Shown here in pieces: positions 1 through 10,773 of a DNA stretch of 64,000 bases. The DNA comes from Curvularia sp. ZM96. Taxonomy: Eukaryota; Ascomycota; Dothideomycetes; Pleosporales; Pleosporaceae. The DNA lies in assembly GCA_022457065.1 (NCBI GenBank), contig JAJGBQ010000003.1:1116001-1180000 (forward strand). Reading direction: 5' to 3'. The notes under the pieces are model-generated. The model did not search any database. It was not told where the DNA came from and saw only the letters and a program-made list of their open reading frames with translations. The position numbers and the translations under genes are program-made. Position 1 is the stretch's first letter; each line of letters starts with the position of its first letter.

Positions 1-431
1 AACTCCTCTCGCTTTGTGGCTCTCAAACAGCCACAGCCACACCCTCAGGCAACAAAAAGCCTCGCCCAGGCGGCCAGTGGCTAAACCCAAGCGCCCACGC
101 AGCCAGTAGCAGCGCCCTCTCTCCACCCCTATGTTTCCCCAGAATCATGTTTGGACTGGCCTGGCGCTAACAAAGGATGCCTTTGCGACGCCTGGGGTTT
201 CGAAGGCGTTATGCCCTTGACTGCGAGCGCCGACCTTCCCGCTCTGTGGGCGGCAACCGCTTCCATCTATATGCTATATAATGTGCTCAATTGTGCTCAT
301 CTTGTCTCGGCAGGCAGGTCCACGTTCTTCACTTCTCAGTACCAATTATACCACCAAAACATCCTTTCTCTTCCCACGCATTATCCTAATTACCAAATCG
401 AGCTAGTCTCTTTTCACACAATCCAATCATA
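1..431 (+). promoter_or_regulatory. Upstream region of the cupredoxin gene, with TATA box
   Basis: No gene is supported in this left-edge stretch. A TATATAA box lies at 275-281, about 150 bases before the start codon at 432. It is followed by a CT-rich and A-rich leader typical of fungal 5' untranslated regions. A transcription start about 30 bases after the box would leave a leader of roughly 120 bases. The box is read directly; its use is inferred. Confidence 0.5.
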
Positions 432-1131
432 ATGCATTTCTCCACCATCTTCGCTGCTACCGCCGCCATGGCTGGCTCCGCTCTCGCCGCCGAGCACACC
501 GTCGCCGTCGGCACCAAGGCGGGCGAACTCATCTTCAAGCCCGACAACATCGAGGCCGCCGAGGGTGACATGATCCACTTCAAGTTCTGGCCCAAGAACC
601 ACTCCGTCGCCCAGTCCACCTTTGCTAAGCCCTGCGAGCCTATGCAGGGTGGCTTCTGGTCTGGCTTCGTCCCAACTTCCGACGCCGAGAAGGTTGCCAG
701 CACCTCCTTCACATACGAGGTCAAGAACGCTTCGGCTCCCATCTGGTTCTACTGCACCCAGGGCAAGCACTGCCAGGCCGGCATGGTCGGTGTCATCAAC
801 GCTCCGTAAGTTAACACCCTTGCTGCATAAGCGTTTCCTTTTACTAACTTTTATTTTTAGCAAATCTGGTGACAGGACACTGGACGCTTTCAAGACGGCT
901 GCCAAGGCTGCCTCCAACAACGTCTCCCCCGCATCCACCGCCGGCACTGGTGGCGAGCTCGCCGAGAACAGCACATCTACAAGCCCCTCCGGCTCATCCG
1001 GCTCCGGCTCCAGTGCCTCTGGCAGCCCTACTGGCTCCAATGCACCCCAGTCAACTGGTGCTGCCTCTCACATGGCCGGCAGCGCCCTCTTCGCCGGTCT
1101 GGCTGGTGCCTTTACATTCTTCATGCTCTAA
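432..1131 (+). CDS. GPI-anchored extracellular cupredoxin (serine-rich)
   Basis: Two exons, 432-805 and 861-1131, encode 214 residues. The intron has GTAAGT and TTTTAG ends. A signal peptide covers about residues 1-20. The cupredoxin fold follows, with a complete type 1 copper site: His57, then Cys108-x4-His113-x4-Met118. Cys68 and Cys114 may form a disulfide. The second exon encodes a Ser/Gly/Thr-rich linker and a C-terminal hydrophobic tail after a small-residue patch, as in GPI-anchored wall or membrane proteins. This family of fungal extracellular serine-rich proteins is thought to bind copper at the cell surface, but the substrate is unknown. An unspliced reading would stop just after the intron start, which supports the splice. 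Confidence 0.9.
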
Positions 1132-1918
1132 GCGATCCATACAAGAATGTAAAGCAGATATTGATACCCTGGTAAACAGCATGTGTTTTGTGGCAGGCAG
1201 CGGGTGGCATCGTGACAATCAAAAGGCAATTGCATAGCGGAGCGAAGTAGTTGAGAACGGGCACGGGATACATTTTTGGTGATAATTTGTAAGAGTTTTG
1301 AAGAACAAATGAATACTCCATTTATACATATATCTAAGTCTTGCGCTGTGACTGTCATCAGACCACCAACATGTAAGCTGCTAGGCCCGGTGGTCTTCTA
1401 GTTTGTCTTAACGATTGACCTGAATACTACGAGCTTGTTAGCGATAGCCAAGACGAAACTCAGAGAGATATGAGAATAAGTAAAGCAAATCAGACATCCA
1501 AGGAAGGTATTCGCGCTCATTGACCATCTGTTGTAGGTTCAAGCGATGGCTAGCGTGGAAACTGCGAATGTGGAATGTTTTTCATCATAGTGCAGGGGGA
1601 AGGGCAACAAGCAAAGAGTCAAACTTACCGGAGTGATTACAGAGCAAGGCGATGCTAGGTTAGTGAGCGCGCTGTCTAGAAGAATGGCGATGTGCAAGCG
1701 GTTGAAGAACGCGACGAAGAGAGCTTCTTGTACAGAAGCTGCAGGACGCTAAAAACTTTAAAGCGGGTCCGGTGAAACGTACCGCCGGACCCACCTCCCA
1801 TCACATCATGCATGGAAAGAAAGTACTAGATGAATCTCTGTTCAAGCAATTGCTTTGCTACTTCGTAATATGTTTACAATATCGTTATCATATGCTGTGT
1901 GAAACTAACCACCGAAAC
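1132..1918. other. Intergenic, convergent gene ends
   Basis: This stretch separates the ends of the cupredoxin gene (+) and the reductase gene (-). It holds AT-rich 3' flanks and no reading frame that looks like protein. No RNA gene or repeat is seen. Confidence 0.6.
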
Positions 1919-3045
1919 CTACAGCTCAATCACAACCTTCTTGAAACTAACTCCCTTCCTCTGCTCCTCGTAGCCCTTCTGAACAGCATCCAGACCCTTC
2001 CCAACAACCAGCGGTTCGGGCACAGCTTGCAGCGTACCTTTCTCCAATGCCTCAGGAACCCACTTTGCCCAGACAACATCGCCAACGTACTTGTCTGACA
2101 GCGCAACGCTGACCGCAAACACGCAGTCGCCCGGGATACTCTTTGGCACCTTGTCCTGGATCAGCGCCACGCTACCGTAGCGCCCACCCAGCTTCTCGCT
2201 CACTGGTACCCACTCAGACCAGGCGCCGATGGCGTCGCAGACACCTACGAAGTCTGTGCCTTGGAGAGAAGTAACAATGTCATCGACGACATTTGGGTCT
2301 TTGTAGTCAAAGGCTGCGGATGCGCCGAGTTCTTTTACCTTGTCAAGGTTCTGCTTGCTAGCTACAGTGACGACTTTCAAGCCCGCAGCAACGGCCATTT
2401 GGATGGCCACGGCGCCAACACTGCTTGCACCACCCCAAACAAGCACCGATTTCCCGGTTGATGGAGAGGGGAAGGACATTGGCAACGCCAGCGTCTCTTT
2501 TTTGAACAACATGCACGCTGCAGTTGAAATGGCGAGAGGCAGGACTGACGCCTGGGTAAAGCTCACGTTTGAAGGGACCTTGGAAACAACAAGCGCAAGG
2601 CATGTCGTGTAGAGTTGGAATCCACCGTTTGCGGGGTCTTGAGTGGCGAGGGAGAAGGCATGGCTATACACCCATCTTTGTTAGCTTGTGTTTCTCTCTC
2701 TCTCAGGTGGTGTTGAAGACAAACCCCATTACACGATCGCCCTTTTTTACGTGCGTGACGCCCTCGCCCACCTCATATACCTCGCCCGCGACATCGGTGC
2801 CGCAGACGTTGGGGTATTTCTGGATGATAATGCCGTAGTCTTGAACTTTCCCTGATTCCGAATCCATTAGCAAGACAAAATTGCGACCCGTGTGTTTACC
2901 GATAGAACAACTCACAGTCTACAGGGTTAACAGCCACAGCGTGGTTCTTGATTACGACTTCGCCCTTGCCTGCCTTGGGCATGGGCGCTTCCCTGACTTC
3001 AAGCTTGCCCTTGGCTTCGGTGAGCCAGACGGCTTGGTTCGACAT
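1919..3045 (-). CDS. Medium-chain dehydrogenase/reductase (quinone or enoyl reductase type)
   Basis: Three exons on the minus strand, 3045-2916, 2851-2725 and 2663-1919, encode 333 residues. The joins restore two family-typical stretches: NPVDWKVQDYG at the first junction and RVMGHAFSLATQDP at the second. An N-terminal GroES-like domain is followed by a Rossmann domain with a nucleotide-binding loop (WGGASSVGAVAIQ). The Cys/His catalytic zinc set is absent, so this belongs to the zinc-independent branch of the MDR family, often annotated as zinc-binding oxidoreductase or trans-enoyl reductase-like. NADPH-dependent reduction of a quinone or enone is likely; the substrate is unknown. Enzymes of this type can sit in polyketide clusters, but no synthase is present here. 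Confidence 0.85.
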
Positions 3046-5118
3046 AATTGCGGCTTAGTAGTGCTTTTGCTAGGGAGTTATGTTGTGTAAATGTGTGGAT
3101 GTACGTCAGATATCCAGCACAAACGTCTCGAGAGCTATGCATTTAACGACACTACCATCGCCCCCGGACGAGTGACGCACTTAATTCTAACGATCAAACT
3201 ATGACAACACGGCTAATTACCTAGCTCGCCAATCCTTCTTCTACGTTAGCTCTGGACCCGTTGATCGGGCCCCACAGTTGGATCGTTAGGCGCAATCGCG
3301 AGGGCAGAAGCGGAGACTTTCATCATCGAGGTCGGCCTTTCAAACAGGCGATAACAGCGGGTTCACAATGGCAGTGATGGGGGACTTTTTGTGTGTGTAT
3401 TATGAAGCCTTGGCGGAGTTAGACGGAGTTTGCGCAGCTAGGGTCCAAAGCGAAGTCTGCGGTACGGGCCGCGAACGGTGTGTGATGATGAACATGACGA
3501 ACGTGACAGACTCGGGCGATCGGAGGTTTCAATTTGTAAGCAGTACGTTCAACCTCTGGAATTGCTATCGACGTCTTGGATACATGGTTGGGACTTGTTT
3601 TTCTTTTGTCATCCTGTTGTGCTGGTTACGCTAGTGTGGCGGACCATATAGTACCCCACTTTAGAGGGTGTGAGAAACGTTGGGATATATACTTTCAAAT
3701 CCCCTGTCGATGCTTCTTTTAGTTTATCTTGGATTTGATCCAACGAATCTGATATCCAGCTCTGTAGGTGTCTCGCTCTTTAGAAGCTTCATGAGACATG
3801 TATGTACTGTGTACGTCTATCGTAATAAGAAGAAGCATAGGACTTCGCTAAAATAACTTATCTCCATCCCGAGTCTAATCTATTACAGGTAAACCACTGT
3901 ATGACCGGATTTAAAGTATCAATTTAGGGTGCACTAGTATCCGCTTCAAAGGACTAGTGAACTTGGTTGTGCTTGACAAGTTGGCTTTTAAACAGAAGTG
4001 TCGAAGAATGAGGTGAAGAGCAAAGACATTCTCTCGGACACCTCTTCACAACGTATTACTTCGTAGGTGAATAGTCCAAGCAGTCGTAGATCTAACCGAC
4101 ATGCCAAGCTCTTACTCAACAGCCAAGGAACACTTTGATTCGACCCATATGTCTCCACTGCTACTCGTACTTTGGTATCGCGTCGCAATCCGCTCTGCTC
4201 AACTGAAAGCTATCTGACAGTCCCCGAGTGCATAAATTTCCATGTTCATCGTCCCAGTAGTGGCTTGTTGAGCCTAGCTACCATCCCGTGCCCAGAGTTG
4301 TTTCGGTGGCTTGGGCACCGAGTACGCACCGAATAGAACTTTGTATGAGAAGATGTCGGTTGTAAGCGCATGGATAGCTGGAAGAGCGGTGGCTGCGTCT
4401 GGTGTGCCAACTCATCAAGTAGGTCCATAAAAAGGCTGCTGTTTCGGGTTGTACCAAGCACACGGTCTGCTCAGCTGCTGGTCAATGATAGATATGAGAG
4501 ATACTATGAAAAGTAACATATTGTAGCAGATATTGCTTGGTTGCAATATACTCAAGGTCAAAGCATCAGATTCGGATTCAAGGATGACCCTGATGCACTT
4601 CGAGACCAATGTTGCAGCCAGCTCCCAGCTCCCAGTCACACACTGTTCTCTTCTTAGAAAATCTGCCCAGCCGATCAATCATAGTTCTGTAGTAGTACCT
4701 TGGTTATCAATCCCCAACATCAGATATGTTGGCGAGGTAACAAAATTGATACCACTGTAGAACTGAGCCGAGTCAGTCGCGTCCCGCATTGGGCTATGTC
4801 TGATTCGGCCGCAGATGCACCGAAGTGACGCGCAATAAGCAACACCAACAAATGTGGAGTCGCACCGCGACGGCGCATCCTACGCAGATTGGAATGCCGT
4901 TTCCCCAGCACCTCGCGGGTTTCTCTCCCTAAACACCTCCATCCTCCTCGCACTGTTCTGACGAGTTTGCCTGGCCGTCGATCCCATCTGGCGTTCACCC
5001 AGTACTCTGTCAATCGTTGCAGCTTGTCCTTACGAGTCCGTAATCTCCTCTACGCCGTCCCGCCCACTATCTACCCACCACCTCCTGTTGCCGTACAAAC
5101 CGACATTCCCTCGCCACA
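3046..5118. other. 2.1 kb intergenic stretch
   Basis: No gene is supported. Short open frames such as 3368-3634 lack splice context and protein-like composition. The part from about 3650 to 4760 is AT-richer and may be decayed repeat. The last 100 bases before 5119 are pyrimidine-rich, as in a promoter or leader for the Mpv17 gene. Confidence 0.5.
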
Positions 5119-5847
5119 ATGAAGCTCCCCCCGATCGTCACGGCTTGTCTCTCTGCGCTCGTCATAGATTCCTGCAGCAACATTATCGCGCAACGACTCA
5201 AAGCATGGAACGAATCCAAACCCTTCGTCTTCGACCGTGTCCTCTTCACACAATTTGCCATCATGGTCGTCTTGACCGCACCGGTAAACTATCACTGGCA
5301 GAACTGGCTCGAACGGGCGTTCCCCGGATGGAAGACTGAAAAGCGGACAAGGGTAGTGGGCGAGGGTGAAGAGGAAAAAGGCATCATGCTCAAAGAGGAT
5401 GGAGATGGTAGAGGCATTGTCGAGGAGGAGGTGAGGGTGAGAAACTGGTGGAATATTTTCAGAAAATGGTTTACCGATGTGAGTGGTCATGAACATGGTA
5501 GCGACAGCCATGGCCAATGCTAACGAGGGGCAAGTGTATTACCATGGGCGCGCTGCTGAACCAGTCCATGTTCCTAATATTGATTGGAATCTTGAAGCAT
5601 AAAACCGCGGCAATGATCGTCCAGGACTTTCGAAATGTAGGTCGATCCAGATATGACATTGCTGCAGATGTGGAGACTAACATCTGATCAGGAGCTTTTC
5701 GGCCTCATCTTTGACTCCTACAAAGTCTGGCCAATTGCAAACTTCTTCTCCACTACTTTCATCCCCGTTGAGCGCCGCATTGTCTTTCTAAGTTTCTGTG
5801 GTCTACTATGGAACATCTATCTATCGCTAGTAGCTGCCCGATTGTAG
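5119..5847 (+). CDS. Mpv17/PMP22 family membrane protein
   Basis: Three exons, 5119-5478, 5535-5636 and 5692-5847, encode 205 residues in frame through two introns. The C-terminal exon carries the family signature: VWPIANF, then a Pro in FIPVERR, then a LLWNIYLSL membrane segment. The N-terminal segment (FTQFAIMVVLTAPVNYHW) also fits. The family comprises four-helix channel-like proteins of the inner mitochondrial or peroxisomal membrane (yeast Sym1 and relatives). Odd here is an acidic, charged insert at about residues 77-105, between the second and third membrane segments, absent from typical members. Whether the protein is mitochondrial or peroxisomal cannot be told from sequence alone. 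Confidence 0.87.
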
Positions 5848-5918
5848 AATTTCCTCAATATGAATACATTTGCTGCTGCCAGCACAACACCATCTCGCCG
5901 TTCCCCTGTAATTACACA

Positions 5919-6788
5919 TTAACTATTCCAATCATCGCTAGGCCCCCTCTTCCACGCCTCCATAACCGCAGCCCAATACCTCCCCGCATCCTCCCTCACA
6001 TGTCCACAATGGGCACTCTTCTCAAACTGCACCTTCGTGACATCCCACCCCTTCCCCCTCGCAATCTCCGCATGCTCATCCGCCTCTTCAAACCCCACCA
6101 TCGTGTCCGCCCGACTATACAAATACACTCTCGGCACACGCTTATCAAACACCGTCTCATCATTCAATTCGCGACACAAAACAACCATCTTATTCTCCCT
6201 CCGCAGAATCTGATTCACAAGCCACGTCCCGACAAGCAACAGGTGCACCAGCGCGCCGCCAAACCACGTCCAGAACAGCGTTTTAGGCAATGATGCGCTG
6301 ATGGCAGCGTGGCTCTTCATCCAGGGGCCCTTTGTCGGACTCGAATCGAGGATCTGAGCACGCATGGGCATTTTCGTGCCGTAGGTTTTCTTCCAGGCTT
6401 TTGCGAACTCGTTGACTTGGTTGCCGCCGCCGTTGGAGAAGCTGTGCACGAGGATTTGACCGTTGGAGTTGGCGTGCGTGGCGACGAGGTCCAGGGCGGG
6501 TTTTAACAAGGGTCCGTACGAGGCAGTGCGCCGGAACATGTCGATGGTGTAGCATCGGATCAGAAGGATGCGGCTGGTGGGGAAGAGGCGTTGGTAGGCG
6601 ATGGTGTATTTGGCTATGTGCTTTGCGGCGGCGGCGTTCCAGGCGAAGAGCAGTATGAGTGGGGTTTCTGAGGCGGGCTTGGAGAGATAGGAGGACGAGG
6701 TCCAGAGATAGATGTTGTGGCCTATCTTTTGGAAGTCGGAGAGGGGCTTGTTAGGCTCTGGTGGGGTTGGGGGTGTGGGAGAGTCCAT
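5919..6788 (-). CDS. TMEM53/DUF829 family alpha/beta hydrolase-like protein
   Basis: A single exon encodes 289 residues. The order of motifs matches the DUF829 (TMEM53, PaxU-like) family. A beta strand with LILLFAWNAA comes first. The nucleophile elbow VHSFSNGG follows, with Ser118. A late Asp lies in YSRADTMVGFEEAD, and a His in SAHCGHVREDAGRYW. Family members are integral or peripheral membrane proteins of the nuclear envelope or ER, and their chemistry is mostly unknown. A hydrophobic stretch near residues 180-200 (LFWTWFGGALVHLLLVGTWL) could be membrane-inserted. The gene is convergent with the Mpv17 gene, with only about 70 bases between their stop codons. Confidence 0.87.
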   Translation of the reverse strand: MDSPTPPTPPEPNKPLSDFQKIGHNIYLWTSSSYLSKPASETPLILLFAWNAAAAKHIAKYTIAYQRLFPTSRILLIRCYTIDMFRRTASYGPLLKPALDLVATHANSNGQILVHSFSNGGGNQVNEFAKAWKKTYGTKMPMRAQILDSSPTKGPWMKSHAAISASLPKTLFWTWFGGALVHLLLVGTWLVNQILRRENKMVVLCRELNDETVFDKRVPRVYLYSRADTMVGFEEADEHAEIARGKGWDVTKVQFEKSAHCGHVREDAGRYWAAVMEAWKRGPSDDWNS

Positions 6789-7141
6789 GGCTGGGTATGT
6801 TGGTTTAGGAGTTGTTGGTGTATGGGATGGGAAGCCGCATGGGGAGTTCTTCTTCTATTATTCCAGAAACATCACGGTCATGGTGTGTCTGTCATGTGCG
6901 AAACATGCTCTACACAGGTTGGTATGGACGAATACATGTTTCGACATGCACATGCACGTTGCTGTCTTGGCGTGAAGGGCTGGCGGGCCGAGGTATAAGT
7001 AGGTACCTTTCAAAAGTCATTGGCTGATTCCCTTTCCTACTCGCAAGCCATACTATAAGGAGTTCTGACTGTGTTCGCCAATCTCACCTCCTGGCTTCCT
7101 CATGTTCAACTTCCCAAGCAGTCATCGGATATACCTGCGTT
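6789..7141. other. Intergenic between DUF829 and IFI6-like genes
   Basis: This is the upstream region of the DUF829 gene on the minus strand and the 3' flank of the IFI6-like gene A. Overlapping open frames in several phases here look like chance frames. No RNA gene or repeat is seen. Confidence 0.5.
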
Positions 7142-7552
7142 TCAGGTAGCAGTGCTGCTTCTCCCCAGAAACCAAGCAGCCCCAGAGCTTATGATGGCAC
7201 CTGCCTGTGCCGCTCCGGCAGCGATACTTGCGCCATATCCCCCCATGGCAGCACTCTGTGCGACTGCAAACACACCGTTTGCTGGAACGTATCCGAACCA
7301 GCTCATTGTCGCTGCGGCTAAAGAACCTGCCAAGTGTTAGCATGAAGCCTCAGCCTGGATCTGGGGTAATGTACCAGGGGCGGGTCCTAGGGCAGTCAAC
7401 CCAACCGCAGCAAAGACTGGTGCAGTGGCTGTAGCAGGTACAAGGACGATGACACCGTTGATGGTGTAGAGAGCTGCTTGGATAGGGTGTGATGCTACCC
7501 AGTTGACGACGGGTTGCGCCGTGGCTACGACCGTTGCGACTGGGGTGTTCAT
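7142..7552 (-). CDS. IFI6/ISG12 (Ifi-6-16) family small hydrophobic protein, copy A
   Basis: Two exons, 7552-7375 and 7326-7142, encode 120 residues; the intron is in phase 1 with GTACAT and GGCAG ends. The start is set at the ATG for MNTPVATVV, because the frame upstream of it does not look coding. The protein is almost wholly hydrophobic and rich in Gly and Ala. A first segment (PVVNWVASHPIQAALYTING) is followed by the family core: APVFAAVGLTALGP, then SLAAATMS, then VFAVAQSAAMGGYG. This matches the pattern of interferon-induced 6-16/IFI27 proteins (GFTAAGI, SIAAKMMS, LVATLQSLGATG). Animal members sit in mitochondrial or nuclear membranes. Fungal members have no known role. Confidence 0.75.
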
Positions 7553-7809
7553 TGTGACAGTCTCAGATGCTGCGAACTGCTGGAGTTGAAAGAGGAACGA
7601 GAGTAATTTTTGACAACGCTGACCAGAATTAAGAACAGCAACAGTCTTTATCGATGGGAAGAGAATATAACGCAAGGCTGAGCCTGATGAGGGGTGAGTA
7701 CGTGGCGCTGTATTTGGTTGGCTGAAAGCGCCGCTACATAATTCAGCCTTGCCAATGCATGGGAATAGTTCCAGCATATCTCAGTGCTCTCTCATACAAG
7801 GATTTCTTC
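7553..7809 (-). promoter_or_regulatory. Spacer and promoter of IFI6-like copy A
   Basis: These 257 bases lie between the stop of copy B and the start of copy A, which are transcribed in the same direction. The stretch must hold the promoter of copy A unless the two are co-transcribed. No clear TATA box was found. Confidence 0.4.
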
Positions 7810-8183
7810 TCAGCGACGGCCTCTACGCCACACCGCTACTGAAAATACCACCGCTGCAGCCCTTACGGCAACACCAACTGTATCCATACCACTGCCGCCC
7901 ATGGCTGCGCTTTGGATTGTACTATAGACAGTCTGAGAAGAAGAGCGATCTCTGACTCGCATCCACGTCGAGGCTGTCGAGTCTGAAAAGAAGTCAGTAG
8001 GAATACAAAATCGATTTGAACTGCAGTACTTTTACGAGGTCCTCTCTCTTCAAAGCCCAACGCACTGAGAGCAGGCACAGTGACTATTCTTGGTTCAAGA
8101 AAGATAGCACTGTTAATGGCATGGAGTGTCGCCTGATAAGGATGGGCGCGTATGAGGCTGAGCAATGTCTGTCTTGCTGGCAT
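7810..8183 (-). CDS. IFI6/ISG12-like protein, diverged copy B
   Basis: Two exons, 8183-8036 and 7982-7810, encode 106 residues with a phase 1 intron (GTAAAA and TTTTCAG ends). The intron falls at the same place relative to the motifs as in copy A. Shared positions include the HP-QA-L--IN block (AHPYQATLHAIN here), VPALSALGF against APVFAAVGL, and an exact QSAAMGG followed by x-G. Copy B has lost much of the Gly/Ala-rich middle: charged residues (WMRVRDRSSS) stand where copy A has a hydrophobic helix, and it ends in an Arg-rich tail. It is either a functionally diverged paralogue or a decaying gene; no stop or frameshift breaks it. Confidence 0.6.
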
Positions 8184-9072
8184 GGTTTTTTAGTCTGGTT
8201 TTGAAGGGAGATGGTGTATTCTCAGTGTTTTAGAGGTTGCTTTGTGAGCTTGGGTGGCTTGCTTGTAAACAAGATGGATCGTGTAGCACTCAGGCTGGAT
8301 CTAGATCTTGAGGGGTTGGGAACGTCGGCGGCTAGCTCAGAGGCTGATGCGGCACAGTTGCGGTGGCACGACATGGTGGCATTTCATGCAGTTCGTTTAG
8401 TTCTTGATTGTTTGGTCCATATTTGGTAGAACAAGATCAGGCGACTACAAGGCGCTTGCTGTTAACCCCATAGCGTCTTGCATAATGCTACAATTACTTG
8501 TAATGTTCAAACATGAGGGTCCTTCAGATTATTGCTCAGGGAAAGAAACATATCATTCTAGGCAAAGCCGACAGCCTGAAAAAGGATTTCCATAGTGAGA
8601 ATGACCTAAATACGTACTTATTATAATTGATAGTACTGTTTGACAAAAGCTCACGTGTTATTCGTATTGTCGGGTTTATTTTGTTCCCTTGTTCCACTCT
8701 GCTCATGTACCTCCACAATGTCCGACATTATTGTGTCGTGATATATTGGATTTACTTATTCTCTCCGGCATATCAGACATTATCTCCCTCGCTTGTGCTC
8801 TGTTGCGTGAAGGATTTTTAGTCTAGTACTTGGGTTTCAAATCTTTGGATGAACCAAAAGGGAACGTAGAATGAGTGAATTGCAATTCTTTATGCCAGTA
8901 ACAAAAGCTGAAATCTAGTTACGTCTTGCACTATACGAATTTCTTTACTCGTATCACGGCAGAAATAGAAGCCTGCAAGATTTCCTAGTCATCAGCCACC
9001 AATAAGCGTAAAGTCGTAAAGCAAAGTGCGAAACAGCTGGATATTGGCTACTAAAATTATATCAAACCACCC
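8184..9072. other. Intergenic, about 0.9 kb
   Basis: This is the promoter side of copy B (left) and the 3' flank of TLG2 (right). Open frames of 60-72 codons in this AT-rich stretch look random. No RNA gene, repeat or further IFI6-like copy was found. Confidence 0.5.
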
Positions 9073-10347
9073 TCAGGATACCAGAGGATCTCGTATAGGC
9101 TCCGGCCACAATCGCCGTTTCCTCCTGTGCCATATACGAGTTGTCTGTGTCATTGACTGCCGCCTGCTTCTTATTGCCGCCGCTGGTGGGACGTCTGGAA
9201 CTTGAGGAGTGGCAGGCATATTATCACCACCTCTCCTGCTCAACTTGAGTGACAGTAATATAAATACGCCTGCAATTAAGATAGCAAGGAGCAGCATAAT
9301 CTTCCGCTTCACGCTTCGTCTCTGATACCCAGAAGCCACCTTAAGCTCCTTGTCCGCTTCCTTGACATCTCTAAACATATTCTCCACATTGTAGTCTATT
9401 CGGTCCAACATACTACCCTGATCAATGACCATGGTCTGGAGTTCTTGGAAAATGTTTGCCAGCTCGATGATGCCCTGGGCAATGTCCTCAATCTCACGCT
9501 CGCGCTGAGCTATCAAAGCTTCATTCGGATCGTGGCGCATGCGCTGCTGTTTGGTCTGCAGCAGTGTAGACTGAGAGAAGGAGCGGTCGGCATCGGATTC
9601 TTGTAACGCAGGGTCGTTGTAGGGATTCTGAACTGGCGTGGCCGAGCGAAAGGGCGAGTCGAAGCCGCCAAGATCACGTAGTTCTGGGCCCGGACGTTAG
9701 CGACAAACAAGGTATACAATGGAGAGTCTGCCGTACTCTTCAAATAGGCGGCCTGCTTCTTGCGGAACATGGCGCTCACTTCACCGACCCGCGAGGCCAG
9801 CGAGATCTTGAGGTTCTGGGCCATTATCTCTTCGCCCTGTTGGATGTTGCCCTGCTGCTTGGCTTCGCGCACCATCACGTCTATGCGCTTGATGGCCTGC
9901 TGGCATTTCTGGAAAAGGCGTGTAATGGCCTGGGTAATCTGCTCAATCTCGCGCTCCTCGCGCTTCTTGACGTCTTCGTCGTCGAAGCCCGGGAGCACGT
10001 GCTTCTGGTGCAGCTGGTCGAGCTTCCGCGTCTGCTTTGCTATGTCGGCCAGGTGCTGGGTAACTTCGTCCTGCACGTCGAGCCAGCGCGGCGGCAGCAG
10101 GTCCATTTCTATGACAGCATCGCCGTCGTCCTCGAAGGCCGGGATGAGGCCCTGGCGCTCCTCGGACACGCGCCTGCTGTCGCCAAAGCCATTGGAGCCC
10201 GGGGCGCCATAGCGTGCCTTCTTGGTCTGGGGGTGGTGCGAGTAGGATTGGCGGTAGGAGATGAAGCTACATAGGCGGCTACGTCAGCAGCAACTCAGCA
10301 GCGCGGGTCAGGCAGGCAGCGTACAGGTTGGTTCGGTCCCGCCACAT
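9073..10347 (-). CDS. TLG2: Qa-SNARE of the TLG2/syntaxin-16 family
   Basis: Three exons, 10347-10325, 10266-9737 and 9683-9073, encode 387 residues. The tiny first exon supplies MWRDRTNL, joined to FISYRQSYSHH, a start pattern typical of the TLG2/syntaxin-16 family. An N-terminal helical region (residues 55-180) is followed by the SNARE motif at about 240-300, with the zero-layer Gln at 273 (DQGSMLDRIDYNVE). The membrane anchor is at 313-332. After the anchor comes a tail of about 55 residues; yeast Tlg2 also has a C-terminal extension. The protein should act in endosome-to-Golgi fusion with the SM protein Vps45. It shares a divergent promoter with calmodulin. The end of the tail could hide an extra intron, so the last 50 residues are less certain. 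Confidence 0.92.
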
Positions 10348-10773
10348 GATGGGCTGGCGAGGTTCAACGGGGCTGTGTCATGGCAGGACTCGAGAAGTGC
10401 ATGTGCCGGGACAGCGCCGGCGGATGTGGGTGTCGATGGGGATTGGACGTGGGCGTGCCTGAACAGACGTTTGATATGAGGCGCATGCAATCGTAGCCGT
10501 GTTCTAGCAGTGGTGGTGCACATAGGACGCTTTGCCGGATGCGGCGGCACTAATGGCCCCTTCCCAACAGCGAGGCGGCGCTAGGCCATCCGTCTGACAG
10601 TCCAGCTCCACTTCAGCCCATCTTCTCCAGCCGCAAACACGACTGGACGTCTCCTTCACACCGCACCGCCGCCTGCTGCTATATATCGCCAGTTGGCCTG
10701 TATCCACCCACCTCACCCTCTCCTCCAATCTTGACCACCACCTCCTCCTCCCACCACCCGACACCCAGCAGCC
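10348..10773. promoter_or_regulatory. Divergent promoter of TLG2 and calmodulin
   Basis: These 426 bases separate two start codons that point away from each other. A TATATAT element at 10680-10686 lies about 90 bases before the calmodulin start. It is followed by a long CT/CCA-rich leader, common in highly expressed fungal genes. No matching TATA element is seen for TLG2. Confidence 0.55.

Noticed and set aside
414..1040. 208-codon minus-strand open frame opposite the cupredoxin gene
   Set aside because: It is the shadow of a C-rich coding exon on the plus strand and has no family motif.
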